Source: Erpobdella octoculata | Lineage: Eukaryota > Annelida > Clitellata > Hirudinida > Erpobdellidae | NCBI GenBank assembly: GCA_963978895.1 | Contig: OZ022239.1 | Span: 17,531,686-17,595,685, forward strand | Direction of reading: 5' to 3' | Length of the DNA stretch: 64,000 nt | In this document: one piece after another, positions 10,030-22,902 of the stretch | Numbering within the stretch: the stretch's first letter is position 1 | Layout: every line of letters starts with the position of its first letter | The notes under the pieces: model-generated | The model's database searches: none | The model's input: only the letters and a program-made list of their open reading frames with translations | What the model was told of the DNA's origin: nothing | Program-made: the position numbers and the translations under genes

Positions 10030-10350
10030 TCAGTTTATCACCGGACGGACGGGCCAAGCCGTTATTTTAGCGTCTTCATACGGCCCTGCCCAAACCTTAA
10101 ATCAAGGTGGGACGGTGCCGAGATTTTTAACCAAGTATATAGACATTTTAGTGATTTTAGGGTGTTCAGACGGGGCGGGCTAAACCTGAAGTCAAGGTGG
10201 GACGGGCCGAAGTTGTTCATCAAGTATATAGAACTTCTAGGACTGTAAAAACGGACCGGGCCCATATTAGTCGGGCCGTGCCGGGCCAGGAATTTCGCTT
10301 TTTGAAACGGGCTGGGCCAAGTTGTCGACGGGCCGAGCCGAGACCTAAAA
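10030..10350. repeat. GC-richer degenerate repeat (~92-bp period)
   Basis: AAACCT(T/G)AA(A/G)TCAAGGTGGG appears at about 10091 and 10183, each followed by CCAAGTATATAGA-like sequence. The stretch is rich in GGGCCG words. Apparent ORFs have no recognisable domains. Confidence 0.6.
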
Positions 10351-11863
<1,513 letters not shown>

Positions 11864-12138
11864 CCTGATTGCGCGCACCTGACAACAATTACCTAGCGCA
11901 TAGTTGCGTAAATACCTGCGCTGCGGCCACTATCGCCATGTTTTCGTTTTGTTTACAATTATTTTCCGCTTCGGTTTTTACTAATCTTGTACGTTAGTTA
12001 CCTACCTTTTATATCTTGCTTTCCACTTTCCATACGTTGTTTTTCTATTTCAGTTTTCATTAATGTTTATTCTCGTCGTTTTATAGTTTCATTCTATTTT
12101 CGCATTATAGTAAATACATTTTAACTTCTTAATTTAAA

Positions 12139-12180
12139 GGGCTCCGAAGATGCTTTTCTGCGAAACCGATCGGTCAGCCC
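12139..12180 (+). ncRNA. Hammerhead-ribozyme-like motif, PLE1 (diverged core)
   Basis: Fold by eye: stem I GGGCT (12139-12143) with AGCCC (12176-12180); core CCGAAGA (12144-12150) where the consensus is CUGAUGA; stem II GC/GC (12152-12153 with 1260-61 region, loop TTTTCT); GAAA at 12162-12165; stem III the perfect palindrome ACCGATCGGT (12165-12174); cleavage site after C12175. Position 7 (U to A) tolerates change, but position 4 (U to C) is a core substitution, so activity is doubtful. Located exactly where PLE pseudo-LTRs carry hammerheads. Confidence 0.65.
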
Positions 12181-12217
12181 TCGTTTTTAATAAATCTATT
12201 TAAAAAGCGGAGTTATC

Positions 12218-12439
<222 letters not shown>

Positions 12440-12479
12440 CACATATATAAATATATATGACTCCGGCCGGAACGCTACG

Positions 12480-12780
12480 GGTGCGTTGTTAAATATATCC
12501 AGCGCTGCATCCGAGATTTATGGGATGGATGCAAGGATTGATTGGATGTGCGTTGTATTTAACAACGGCTGATGAGTCAGGCGGGTGTAAACAAAATGGA
12601 TCCAATAAAATTTTTTGCCGATCTTTCGAATTCCAATTTAATAATTGCTACTGAATGTATAAAACACTTTTTTTATGACTCTGAGTCGGAAGATGACAAT
12701 GGTTAGCTAGGATATAGCTTAATTTTTATTTGAGACGCTTTATTAGTTTATTGGTGCTGAATTCGAGTTAATACAGTTAA
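12480..12780 (+). repeat. 300-bp direct repeat, copy 1
   Basis: Matches 14748-15055 with only scattered differences. It includes the TIR and a short first coding exon (12597-12703: MDPIKFFADLSNSNL...) followed by a GT donor-like GTTAGC. Ends at a TTAA where the piggyBac starts. Confidence 0.9.
12597..12703 (+). pseudogene. Harbinger first coding exon (putative)
   Basis: An ATG frame of about 35 codons ending in an acidic DSESEDD stretch right before a possible splice donor. The second copy (14866) has an extra T in a T run that breaks the frame. The N-terminal exon has no known domain; it is assigned to the Harbinger gene only by position behind the TIR. Confidence 0.45.
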
Positions 12781-12989
12781 CCCATTAGTGCCTAGCGTCC
12801 CAAAAAGTGGTACATCTCTTTAAATAAGTGTAACTTTTAAAATAGTGGTCATAACAAATAAAAAAGTTAATAATTTTATATAGTTGGCTTATGTGTAAAT
12901 ATATCTACGGTTTTTGAGGTCTAAAAATAGTCTTTTGGAAATTTATTTGCTGTTGTTTTCGCGTGTTCCGTAAAATTTGTTTTTTCGAA

Positions 12990-13006
12990 ATGGACTCTCA
13001 TTCAAG
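12990..13006 (+). pseudogene. piggyBac transposase exon 1
   Basis: ATG GAC TCT CAT TCA AG followed by GTAAGA, a strong donor. Joined to the acceptor at 13342-13343 the frame continues through RSASTSQHRF into the exon 2 frame, which supports the splice. Confidence 0.6.
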
Positions 13007-13343
13007 GTAAGATTGCTAAATTAATATTATAATTTTTTTAAATATGTTTAAGTAATTTTGTTTATTTCTATCTAAAGAAGAAATCGGTATTTTTTGTTTT
13101 TTTTTCTAAATGTACGGTTTTAGCAAATTTCACTATTTACTAGCGTCCCATTTTTTGGGACGCTAGGCACGAGAGGGGGGGTGTATTTTGCTCAAGAGAC
13201 GTATAAGTTATAATTGTTTTATCGAGGTCATATAGTTTTATTCTTGATTTAATTGCATTATTTTAACTTTCAACTTGTACTTTATCATTATGCATTTTAT
13301 AAATTACATTTAATAGTTATTATTATTTATATTTATATTATAG

Positions 13344-14593
13344 GTCTGCTTCTACATCCCAACATCGATTTAAGTTGCATGAAGTTTTATCCATGTTGGA
13401 ATCTGATGATGATTTACTTCAACAGGCAGTTCAAGCAAATATCTACATTGGACCTCCTGTTGATGCAAATTGTAGTGACGGAGATAGCGGTGATGAAGAT
13501 GATGGTGGTAACTACGATAACCTGTCTCGAAAACAGCTCGAAGCTGAATCAACAGCAACGGTTAAAATCTTTGAAAACTTTGTTACTTTCGGGAATGACG
13601 AGAGCTCAGAATCTGAAGCAGAGGTGCCTCCACCAGCAAAAAATCAAGGAAACAAAAAGCTCATCCTACTCCCATTGCGCAAAAGTGGATAAAAAAAGAC
13701 TTGCCACGATTGCGTCGTCACGTACCCACAACTTTTCGTGTGAAAACTGATTCATCATTGGGTCTGGGGGGCTCGGTAATATTGGATTTAATTTCAGAAT
13801 TACCACCAGCAAATTATCAGTTGTTTTTCGATAATTTTTTTACTAACATTCGGCTTCTTAACAAACTGAAAGAAATGGGTAATGGTGGCACTGGCACTGT
13901 GCGTGTCCACCGTACTGAGAATTGTCCTCTCATTGCCCCTGAGGCTATGAAAAAATTACCTCGTGGTACATCGGATTACCGACTAGACCAGAACAATGGT
14001 GTAGTTGTTGTAAGATGGCATGACAACAGTGTTGTCACTGTTGCTTCAAATTGTTACGGCGTTGAGCCGTTTGGACAGGCACAGCGATGGTCGCATGCTG
14101 AGAAAAAAAGTCACAATTCCACAGCCACATCTCATCTCTCAGTACAACAAAGGCATGGGAGGAGTGGATCGAATGGACCAGAATATTGGAGCATATAGAA
14201 TAAGCATTCGTTCTAAGAAATGGTGGTGGCCTTTTTTTTCTAACTGTGCTGATGTTGCCATGCAGAATGCTTGGCTGCTTTATCGCATGACGGAGCGATA
14301 CAAAGCATCGCCGATGGATCAGCTTCAGTTTCTGTGACTGCATCCTATTTTGGTCAGTATGGAAATAATAGAATAACTGTTGGTCGTGCACCTGGTCGTG
14401 CTAGAAATACGGATCACCGAGTGCTTCCAAAAGTTTGATACGATGGCCAAAATCACATTATTGCTCAAGGAGGTACCCAACGACGATGCGCAGAATGTGG
14501 AAAAAAAGTTACACATGTATGTAACAAATGTAATGTAAGACTTCATGTGTGGTGTTTTGCTTCATTTCATTATCTCGACAGCAGCAATTATTA
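13344..14593 (+). pseudogene. piggyBac transposase exon 2, internally deleted
   Basis: First part (to about 13692): acidic N-terminus with YIGPPVDANCSD and DNLSRKQLEAE, as in PGBD proteins. A large piece carrying the first catalytic Asp is missing. From 13701: FFDNFFTNIRLL, RGTSDYR, VVVRWHDNSVVTVASN, then after a frameshift near 14150 HLISQYNKGMGGVDRMDQN and RSKKWWWPFF, the conserved C-terminal half. At 14480-14593 a cysteine-rich domain ends the gene (CAECGKK, CNKCNVRLHVWC), the zinc-binding domain that reads piggyBac ends. Dead by deletion and frameshift. Confidence 0.88.
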
Positions 14594-14747
14594 AACAGTT
14601 AGAAACTTTATTTTTTTCATGTTTTATGTTTATTATTGCTTGTAAAAGTCAGTAATTAACTGAAAAATTAACCATTTTTATTTATTTTTGACTTATTATA
14701 TAATAATATTTTGTTATTAATAAATATCAATTGTTTACTTTTGTGTT

Positions 14748-15055
14748 TGGGTGCGTTGTTAAATATATCCAACGCTGCATCCGAGATTTATGGGATGGAT
14801 GCAAGGATTGATTGGATGTGCGTTGTATTTAACAACGGCTGATGAGTCAGGCGGATGTAAACAAAATGGATCCAATAAAATTTTTTTGCCGATCTTTCGA
14901 ATTCCAATTTAATAATTGCTACTGAATGTATAAAACACTTTTTTTTATGACTCTGAGTCGGAAGATGACAAAGGTTAGCTAGGATATAGCTTAATTTTTA
15001 TTTGAGACGCTTGATTAGTTTATTGGTGCTGAATTCGAGTTAATACAGTTAATAC
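14748..15055 (+). repeat. 300-bp direct repeat, copy 2
   Basis: Second copy of 12480-12780, beginning GGGTGCGTTGTTAAATATAT. Unlike copy 1 it continues past TTAA into the rest of the Harbinger interior (TTAATACAGCTTTGCAG). Confidence 0.9.
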
Positions 15056-15134
15056 AGCTTTGCAGTGTACAGAGATATACAGTACAGAATAATCTTGAAG
15101 TATTAAAATGTTAGATTAATCTAGATTAATGTTA

Positions 15135-15225
15135 GATTGATGACTATGGACTTTAAAATCATCTTATACAAATATATTTGTAACACTAAGTTTTATTTTG
15201 CAGCTGTGATAGACCAATCTAGATT
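15135..15225. repeat. Inverted duplication arm 1 (partner 16018-16105)
   Basis: GATGACTATGGAC and AAGTTTTATTTTGCAGCTGT occur here and, reverse-complemented, at 16018-16105 (CTATCACAGCTGCAAAACAA ... GTCCATAGTCAT). The arms are about 85 bp and roughly 85-90% alike by eye. The repeat covers a splice-acceptor-like TTTTGCAG. Confidence 0.7.
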
Positions 15226-15361
15226 AATGTTTCCTTTAAAATTTGATTTGTATGTGTGTATGATCAATTAAAAAATTGCAATTCAGCCCTCCAAGAAATA
15301 CTAGATTTAATTATCATTGTTATAAAAGCATTTGTGTACTTCCAGTGCAATTATTTTGTAG

Positions 15362-15627
15362 GTGATAAAGTTACAGAGCAACAAGGCCACAGAAGATTTC
15401 TTCTTATGTGTGATTTAGATTTTAAATCCCATTTTCAAATGAAGAAGTCAACATTTGAGGTAATTTACAATAGTTGAAAATCCCTTATTTTTAAAACTTG
15501 TAGACTAATACTATTTTTTTCTTAAGGGAGGTTTAGAAGGGTGAAGTACCTAGATGTTGCCTGCCCAAGAACTGCTTCCACAATGGTCTTGACAGCTTGT
15601 TGCTTACACAACCTTTGCCTGGACTGA
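15362..15627 (+). pseudogene. Harbinger transposase, two exons, core missing
   Basis: Exon 15362-15459 lies between a TTTTGTAG acceptor and a GTAATT donor and encodes CDLDFKSHFQMKKSTFEV, the N-terminal F..HF.M...TFE motif of PIF/Harbinger transposases. Exon 15527-15627 follows TTCTTAAG and encodes RFRRVKYLDV and TACCLHNLCL, the usual C-terminus. The DDE core between them is absent, so the gene was internally deleted. Confidence 0.72.
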
Positions 15628-15639
15628 TGATTTAGTTGA

Positions 15640-17255
15640 TTTCAAGGAGAGCAACACCAATGATGATCACTCATTTACCCCTCTGGAAAAAGATTTGAAA
15701 ACTAACTCGAAAAAAAGATTTAATAACACAACAACTTTTTAATTAAATTTGTTTATTTTGATTTAAATAAATTTGTTCCATCAATTTTAAATTTCCTTGT
15801 TAACGTCTATAAGTCCAAAGAATTTTTCATCCTTCTCTTGTTTTTCCTGTTGAGTTCTTGAATTGTCTCAGGAATAGGAACCAAGTCTAAGAAAACAGGA
15901 AAACTACCTTTAAATCTATAACACTTTTTAAAAAATTTATAGCAATATCATACCAACTGCTAAAAGCCAAACAGTTTGTGATGGAGGGCCGACAATGCTG
16001 ATCATGCTCCCACTTTTGTCTATCACAGCTGCAAAACAAAACTTAGTGCTACAAATAGTTAATAGTTAAAAGATGATTTTAAGGTCCATAGTCATCCAGC
16101 CTAAGCCATCTCTGTCTATTAAAGTTGCAAAACTTTCTACTTTATTATACAGAACATAATGATTAAGCCAATAGTCATTCAGGGTTCAAGCCCATATAAT
16201 CCCCTCACCAACTCATTGGACTGCCTTCTTGCATAACTTCAGATGAATAAACATTATCTGCTATTTAATTGATACATACATTAAATATAATTTGCTGCAA
16301 CTCAAAACATCAGTTTTGTCCAGTAGTAATGCAGACATATGTGACTCTCAATAAACTGTACAATTCATTTTGTGGGAGGATGCCTCCATGATTACAGGAG
16401 ACCATTAAATAAAGTGTTCAAGTACAACATCATCACATACAAATTCTGTTTAGAGTCAGTCTAGACTCTAGACCTTACCATGATCATAAGAATCTTGAAA
16501 CAAGAAATCATTTCAATTAAAATATGAGGATTCACAATTAAACAGGTTTAGTATTGATTCATGACATGATTAGCTTATAAACTATTAAACAATAAAAATA
16601 AATCACAAGATTGAAAATAAAGGATGGGTGGTGGTTGAAATTTATTATACAGCCAATTATTAGAACATATGAGTGGTAAGCACAGTTTATTTTGATAAGA
16701 TTAAAAAATTATCAAGGTTGGTTCAACCATTGTGAAGGAAGATAAACATCTTATGTTAATTTTAGAAGCATCAATGTAAAGGTGAACCTTTGAAATGAGC
16801 AATATTTTGATCCCATCAAAAGCCAAATAAAACTTGCATTTAAAGCTAAAACACTACACTTTATTGATTGCTTTGTGAAAAAACTAAGCAACGAAATTTT
16901 AAACTATCTCAGACAAAGTCTTACAACCTAGGACCTAGGTGAACCATATCACGACGTTTTCCTAAAATAAAATCAAAATACTAACTTTCAGCAATAAACC
17001 TCTCCGCTTCCACAATATTAGAAAATCTAAGTTTTAAATTCAAATTAAAACCATCCTTTCGAACTAAGAAAGTCTCGTCTGCAGTGGTATGGAGGTGGCC
17101 ATCTTACTTTTAATCAATCAATCCGCCCTCGAGCAGGATTTATCGAATGCACATCCGATGACTAAGGGATGTAATTAACAACGCGCGACACTTCAACCCC
17201 GGATATAATTAACAACGCTTTTCGCTCATCGGATATATCCGATTAGCATATCCAA
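15640..17255. other. Harbinger interior without recognised gene
   Basis: AT-rich DNA. Harbinger elements often encode a second (Myb-like) protein, and short minus-strand coding-like pieces exist near 15800-16020, but no Myb helix motif could be read, so none is annotated. Confidence 0.4.
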
Positions 17256-18149
17256 TGAACTTAACAACGCACCCTACTTGAATATAGAAGTAATATAGTG
17301 CCTACATTAGTCAGCAAGAAATAAATTTAACCGTGAAAAAATCCTAGCAAGCACTTATTCTATATCGTTGGAAAGGTATGAATTAGGAGAATATGAAAAT
17401 CGGAATTCTATAACTGTATAACAATGCGGGGGAGTGTAGGATAACAAAATAACAAGATGGCCGACAATTCGAAAATATCCTTCCAAAACAATTATTTATA
17501 ACAATGTTACAACTTGACTTTAATGCTAAATAGTCTTAAAGCAGTGTTACTTGAACAATTTTCAAAAAAAAAAAATTTTTTTAATAAAATTTTTGAAGAA
17601 AAAGTTGAAAAACCACAGAAATTTATAGACCCTTCTCCCCATGGGTGGGATGACATCGGTAACGAGGGCCTTTTAAAGCTAGTCCAGTAGTACATAGATC
17701 CACTGGTACAATTTGATCTTGATTATGAATTTTGCGATATCAGCTATTTTGGAAAATGGCTTTTTATGGTTTTCAAAAATCATTACTGCCAAAATTGAAC
17801 CTATGAACAACAATCAAATACAAACTAGTTCCAGAATATGTTTATTCACATACATCCATAAATAATTTCTAATTTCAACATGTAATAAAACAAACAGTAA
17901 CACTAAAAATAACAATTTCTATTTCCAGCCCTGGAAATTGTAAGACATTATGATTGTAAACATCCAGCATATTGTGAATAATCATTTTTATAAATTGGAA
18001 AATATTGATATTTTTGAGTCATTGGTTTCCCTGGTTGCCCAATTTATTGCCTAATGCCTGGTTAATCACAGGGAGTGACACGTGAAGGCTGACTCATACT
18101 CACCACCTAATATACAAACAACATACAAACAAGAAATGTATCAGCATAT

Positions 18150-18690
18150 GTACATATTTACATCTAAATATACACACACCTCTAGGTTTGCTGGAATATT
18201 TGGAAACACATTAAGAAAATCATAAACACATTAACATGTTCATATATATATATATATATATATATATACAAAATGGCATATTTACAACACATTATGAACA
18301 AGATTATGCTTCACAAACAGAACAGACATCATGAAACGTTTCCATAGATGCACATACTAAATATACACACATCCAGGTTTGCTGCAATGCATGAAAACTT
18401 ATTAAGAAAAGCATAAACATGTTGACTTGTTCATATATATATATACACACAAAATGATATATTTACAACTTACACCACATTATGAACAAGATTATATTTA
18501 ACAAACACAGCAATTAACAAGAAACATGCACATACTAAATATACACTCTGATTTACTGAAATGCGTGGAAACGCATTGGGAAAAGGATCAACGTATTTAT
18601 ATGTTCATATATATACAAAATGACATATTTACAACTCATTATAAACAATATTATGTTTAAATTTAACATGTGCACACATCTAGCTTTTAA
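18150..18690. repeat. ~180-bp tandem repeat, three units
   Basis: Each unit holds ACTAAATATACAC.., a TTTGCTG/TTTACTG word, GTTCATATATATA, and ACAAAATG.(C/T)ATATTTACAA. Starts near 18165, 18357 and 18535 (spacing about 193 and 178). Confidence 0.8.
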
Positions 18691-18734
18691 AATATAAAAC
18701 ACATACACACAAATGACTCATTAGTTTACCCTCC

Positions 18735-18862
18735 AGCCCGGTTTATCCGCAACTGTTAGGTGGTGGTATGTTTAATTAAATTCTGAGTCCGGTTAAACCG
18801 CAACTGTCAGGTGGTGGTATGTTTAATTAAATTCCGAGTCCGGTTTAACTGCAACTGTTCGA
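18735..18862. repeat. ~60-bp tandem repeat, about 2.3 units
   Basis: GGTGGTGGTATGTTTAATTA and GAGTCCGGTT recur at about 60-bp spacing (18738, 18797, 18838). Confidence 0.85.
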
Positions 18863-19146
18863 TTCTTCATTTAAGACTAATTGGCTAGCTCGTTTGCCCT
18901 CAAAATTTCAAAAACCAAAATTAACCCAGCATAAATGAAGCTGTTATCAAACATTCAGATCTTCAGGTTTAAATGATACTATAACCACAACTGATAGATG
19001 CTTTCAGTGAGATCATGAAAAAATAGTGAAAATCAGACTAGAATATCAAATAACTACAACCAAACCGTCAAAAACTAAAATTGCTGTCTAAGTTCGAAAG
19101 CAGCAAGAAACATTAAATTTCTTCCTCATAGAAGAAATCAATGTCT

Positions 19147-19566
19147 TCATAAAAAACGTGGATCATTGCTCTCAACCACATGTTCTGTGCCACAAGATTC
19201 TTCTTCACTGTCACTGCTTATATTATTTGTTTCATCCGCTGTTACACCACTATTGGAGCAATCCGTACCATGACAATTTCCGCACGCAGAAACACAGTGC
19301 ATATTGTTTTGCAGACATGAACACAACTTGGATAAGCAGTTTCCATTACAACGGCATCGAACAAACTTCAGGACTGACTGACGTGCAATGTCACCCACTA
19401 TTTTCACGGGTTTTAAGCAGCTTTCAACTGATTCCCAGCACCAGTCAAGACTACTTTGTCCAGAGTCCCCCAAATCACAGTATGCAAATGAACGCGTCGG
19501 ACATGCAGGTGAGCAGCACATTCTGATAGTGGCAGCCTTTCTGGTTGAAAACGACGACAGAGCCAA
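19147..19566 (-). CDS. Cysteine-rich (tesmin/CXC-like) C-terminal exon
   Basis: The frame encodes CRCNGNCLSKLCSCLQNN then CVSACGNCHGTDCSN, a Cys spacing like the C-terminal CXC-like module found in a large multi-copy family of uncharacterised invertebrate proteins. The preceding LDWCWESVESCLKPV also fits that family. Residues after it are acidic and Ser-rich (SSDSEEESCGTE). Role is not established; the family is probably mobile-element related. An upstream exon may be 20279-20557 on the same strand, but a splice junction could not be fixed. Confidence 0.55.
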   Translation of the reverse strand: MALSSFSTRKAATIRMCCSPACPTRSFAYCDLGDSGQSSLDWCWESVESCLKPVKIVGDIARQSVLKFVRCRCNGNCLSKLCSCLQNNMHCVSACGNCHGTDCSNSGVTADETNNISSDSEEESCGTEHVVESNDPRFL

Positions 19567-19847
19567 TTCGAAATATGACTCATACCGTATGTAAACGTAG
19601 AAGAATATGCTTTCTAGCGATTCGTAACGTTAAAGTCAAAGTTATTTATAACACAATATTTCTCGAATTTATTTTAACTTTATTATTCTTCCTTGAATAT
19701 AATCCTTTTCTTGACTCTAAACTGACTTATCTCACTTTGCAGAAATTAACCCGGTTCTGACAAATCTTTTGATAATTCCAATTTCTCTACCCTACAACCT
19801 TACTTTTTTCTATTGAGGACCACAAAAAGGAAAAGGACCAATACCAA

Positions 19848-19848
19848 T

Positions 19849-19882
<34 letters not shown>

Positions 19883-20095
19883 CATATATATATACATATA
19901 TATATATATACATATACATCCATCCATGTATATATACACTCAAACACACATATACACATATATACATTAATGATACAAAAATTATACGCACACACAATGT
20001 CACAGGAGCACAAATATACATATATACATACATATACATATATATATACATATATATACACACATATACACACATATACACACAGATACATTCAT
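19848..20095. repeat. TA/CA-rich microsatellite
   Basis: Interrupted TATACA/CACATA repeats. Long TyrIle frames on both strands are repeat artefacts. Confidence 0.9.
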
Positions 20096-20278
20096 ACATA
20101 AATGACCAAAATATGCACACATAAAATAAAATAAACAAATACTATGAAAATACGTAAGATGAATCATCTTCATCTTACACCGTAAATCAGCCAATCTTTC
20201 TCCTACTTTCCCGCCATACAGACTGACCAACAGGTTAGAACCAGCTCTGCACACCTCATCATCCGTAGCATTGCTTCT

Positions 20279-20557
20279 TTACAGAGCCATGCGGCACGAC
20301 AAATGCAATTTAATTACATGTTTGTTGTAGTGCACATTAATATAATTTACCAAATCACAACGACCGGTAACTTCCAGTTTTTTAAATACAGTGGGCAGGG
20401 TTCTTACAACTTCAGCGGTGTGTTCAGAAGTTTCTTGATTACAAAATGAACATTTTAAAAAATCTGAATTTATTTCTGTTTCCTCAGAAATTAGAGAAAA
20501 AGTTATCTCAGTCCTCACTTCCTCTTCATACATACATGTTCTACACTTCTGCACCAT
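20279..20557 (-). CDS. Possible N-terminal exon with CxxC pairs
   Basis: It begins MVQKCRTCMYEEEV and contains LKCSFCNQ and VIKLHLSCRMAL. The CxxC pair followed by a later xHxxC resembles the N-terminus (CxxC ... H..CR) of the same family as the CXC exon at 19147. I infer the two are one gene separated by about 700 bp that includes the TA/CA repeat. No database check was possible. Confidence 0.4.
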   Translation of the reverse strand: MVQKCRTCMYEEEVRTEITFSLISEETEINSDFLKCSFCNQETSEHTAEVVRTLPTVFKKLEVTGRCDLVNYINVHYNKHVIKLHLSCRMAL

Positions 20558-20599
20558 TATAAACCACTCGACAAAAAATGTAGCAAACTTCCAGTGAGA

Positions 20600-21990
20600 A
20601 CGGAAAAGAAAATAGCAATCTTCTAAAAAATTGTTTCTGTTGATATTTTTAAATTTGTCTTATTTATCTTTCAAATAGACCTAATCTAAACGTATACTAG
20701 TCGCCAAGCACAGAAGCGAACGACACTAATTTTACTAACTATCGCTCATCAAACTAAATGCCGTATAACTCACGACACACAACTCCGATTTTTATAGAAT
20801 TTAGAATGCTAAGTTCTTATCCCTATTTTATACCTAATCTGAAAATTCTAGGCTTGCTAGGATTTTTTCACACTTCCAATGCAACGAAATTTTCTACGTT
20901 CTGACTACATATACCTACCTACAATTGCTCATGCTGCAACAATCAACGTTAAATTTGTACGCTACCGTCCATATTCAGTTGGCTTATATAATTACTAAAT
21001 GTCAACTTTGTAACTGTGGTGTATAACAGAAATAATCTCTTTCGAATTTTTACTTCAATTGACTTAAAGGATATTATTTAAACGTACATACCAAATTGAT
21101 GTTGTTCGAAATATACTTCATATACCTATACCACAAAAGTTTTTGGATAAGGTTTGAGTTGATTAAAATCGATAGATAGCAGTTAAGTTTCATTTTTTAA
21201 CACGAATAGATTATAACTATAGCTAATTTATAGTTGGTTTTTTTTTAAAGAGAATGAGTTTGGTAATCACAGATTGTGCTCTAATTCAATTTAAAGAATG
21301 AATAGAGTTTTTAAACTATAGAATGCAGCTAGATTTCAATCTTAAAAATTAAAAATGTTTAAATTTATAAAAATTATATAAATATTAAAAATGTAAAGTT
21401 ATAAAATTATAATGTTATTAAATAGATATTTTCGGAAGATTCTTAATTAAAGTTAAGATAACACATAATACAAACCATGCCATTTTAACAAAGATATTGT
21501 TTGTTTACTATTGACGAGCGCTTTAGGCGCTTTACAACTACTTAGTATATATAAATTATCTAGACGCTATTCAACACAAGAAATTAAGATTATAACGAGT
21601 AAAATGAAACTTGAAACCTAAACTCGAATATTATAATGTGGTTGTATCTGATTGGTCGTGTTGTAAAATGCGTACGTCTAATAGCGAGATGCTCGTAACA
21701 ATAGTATCGTAGTTATATATCTATGAAGTTAACTAAATTAAAATTTTAAACAAGATAATATTATTTGCTGTGGCATTAAAAATTCAAAATAAATTGTTGG
21801 TTTAATTGTCAAACTAATATAAGTTTTGTTAAAACATTTATTCTATAACTATTCTTTTGATCCCGCTTTATGCAGACCATCTTAAAACGCGCCCTACCTC
21901 ATGACGTTACTTCCGAGTTATTTGAAAGTTGTGTTGGACTGAAAGTCGAATTTGATCCAAAAAGCAAAAAGAAGACTTGAAAGATTAGCT
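20600..21990. other. AT-rich intergenic stretch
   Basis: Apart from the inverted word at 20852-20871, no gene, repeat family or RNA gene was recognised. The region just before 22014 would hold the promoter and 5' UTR of the LRR-Ig gene, but no core promoter element stands out. Confidence 0.5.
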
Positions 21991-22013
21991 TTTGTTTCAG
22001 TTGGAAAGAGAAG

Positions 22014-22628
22014 ATGTGCTATTTTCTATTTTTCTTTTTTATTTGTACATCTTTTTGTGACTCGGCTGAGCAATCTTGTGAACTTTCTGGTAACTGGGTA
22101 ACATGCGACGAAAAAATTCCTGATAAATCAATTGATTGGACTGATGTTGATTATTTTATTTTGGATTGTGGCAACAAATGTAAACAGCTGCACAAATATA
22201 GCCAGGCGATTAAAAAAGATAAACTTAAGTCAATGCTTATTAGGCATAGTGCTATTAAAGTCGATGACTCAAAAATAGGAATTAAAATCAATAAGGTAGA
22301 GAATATTATCTTTTCCAATAGCACGTTAAACATTCTGGCCAGGAATTTACTGCAGGGAACGTCTTGTGACAATATTGCATTTGAGGAAGTAACGATTAAT
22401 AATAGCAGAAAAGGAGCTTTTAATGGTCTTGTTGCAAAGCATTTTCATTTCATTAATGTGCGTTTTAAGCAATCTCCAGAGGGAATTTTTGAAGGAAGTC
22501 AAATTAAGAAAATAAGTATATCTAATACAACCATGTTGAAAATGGAAACTTTTGATTTTCTTGGTTCAGAAATTGAAAATATGAGCTTGACTAATCTGAA
22601 ACCAACTTTCCGTTTCGAAAAAATGAAG
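22014..22628 (+). CDS. LRR-Ig surface protein, exon 1
   Basis: The ATG is followed by a hydrophobic signal peptide (YFLFFFFICTSFCDS, residues 3-17) and a Cys-rich N-terminal cap (CELSGNWVTCDEK, CGNKC). Several degenerate leucine-rich-repeat-like strands follow (for example KVENIIFSNSTLNILARNLL, HFHFINVRF, IKKISISNTT). Many N-x-S/T sites fit an extracellular protein. The frame would end 9 nt further at TGA, but AAG|GTGAAATG gives a donor at 22628/22629 and phase 0. Joined to the acceptor at 24101-24102 it reads on into exon 2 in frame. Inferred total length about 555 residues. Confidence 0.78.
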
Positions 22629-22855
22629 GTGAAATGAGACTTTATAGATTATTTTTAGTTATAATACGCTTGTATTCTGGCAAATCAAAACGTTGAATTT
22701 TTATAAGATGATGTGTGAAGGGAATGTTAGTTTTATACACGCTTATTTATTTCTACTAAATTACTGTTTTAAAAAAAGCAAATTAGTTAATTATATGTTT
22801 TATTGACAATTCTATTATATAGTAGACCACGTCACTCACTGAATCTGTCACGCTG

Positions 22856-22856
<1 letters not shown>

Positions 22857-22902
<46 letters not shown>

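Larger units (their letters stand above)
12777..14747 (+). mobile_element. Decayed piggyBac-type DNA transposon
   Basis: It starts at TTAA (12777-12780, the obligate piggyBac target) with CCCATTAGTGCCTAGCGTCC. An inverted copy of GTGCCTAGCGTCCCAAAAA lies at about 13142-13172 inside the intron and forms a hairpin. A split transposase follows. No right-hand TIR with TTAA is found before the next Harbinger repeat at 14748, so the right end is lost. Confidence 0.82.
12480..17273 (+). mobile_element. Harbinger-type DNA transposon with internal duplication
   Basis: The ends are GGGTGCGTTGTTAA at 12480 and its reverse complement TTAACAACGCACCC at 17260-17273. They are flanked by the 3-bp duplication TAC on both sides, the size typical of PIF/Harbinger. 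Related GTTGTTAAT.ATATCC words recur inside both ends as subterminal repeats. Transposase exons typical of Harbinger are at 15362 and 15527. The first 300 bp are repeated at 14748, with a piggyBac between the two copies. The catalytic middle of the transposase is missing, so the element is defective. Confidence 0.78.
17333..20871 (-). mobile_element. Possible TIR-bounded unit around a CXC-type gene
   Basis: A 20-bp word GTGAAAAAATCCTAGCAAGC at 17333-17352 is found as its exact reverse complement at 20852-20871. Weaker inverted similarity extends inward (GAAAATCGGAATTCTATAAC against the complement of the 20770-20800 region). Between them lies the minus-strand cysteine-rich gene (19147-20557). 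The true element ends and any target duplication were not found. Confidence 0.35.

Noticed and set aside
12570..12600. CTGATGAGTC at 12577, looks like a hammerhead core
   Set aside because: No GAAA with a closing stem II follows and no stem I/III partners are found; the same word recurs in the Harbinger duplicate at 14847.
18150..18862. CRISPR-like array
   Set aside because: The genome is eukaryotic; the units are ordinary tandem repeats without conserved-repeat/unique-spacer structure.
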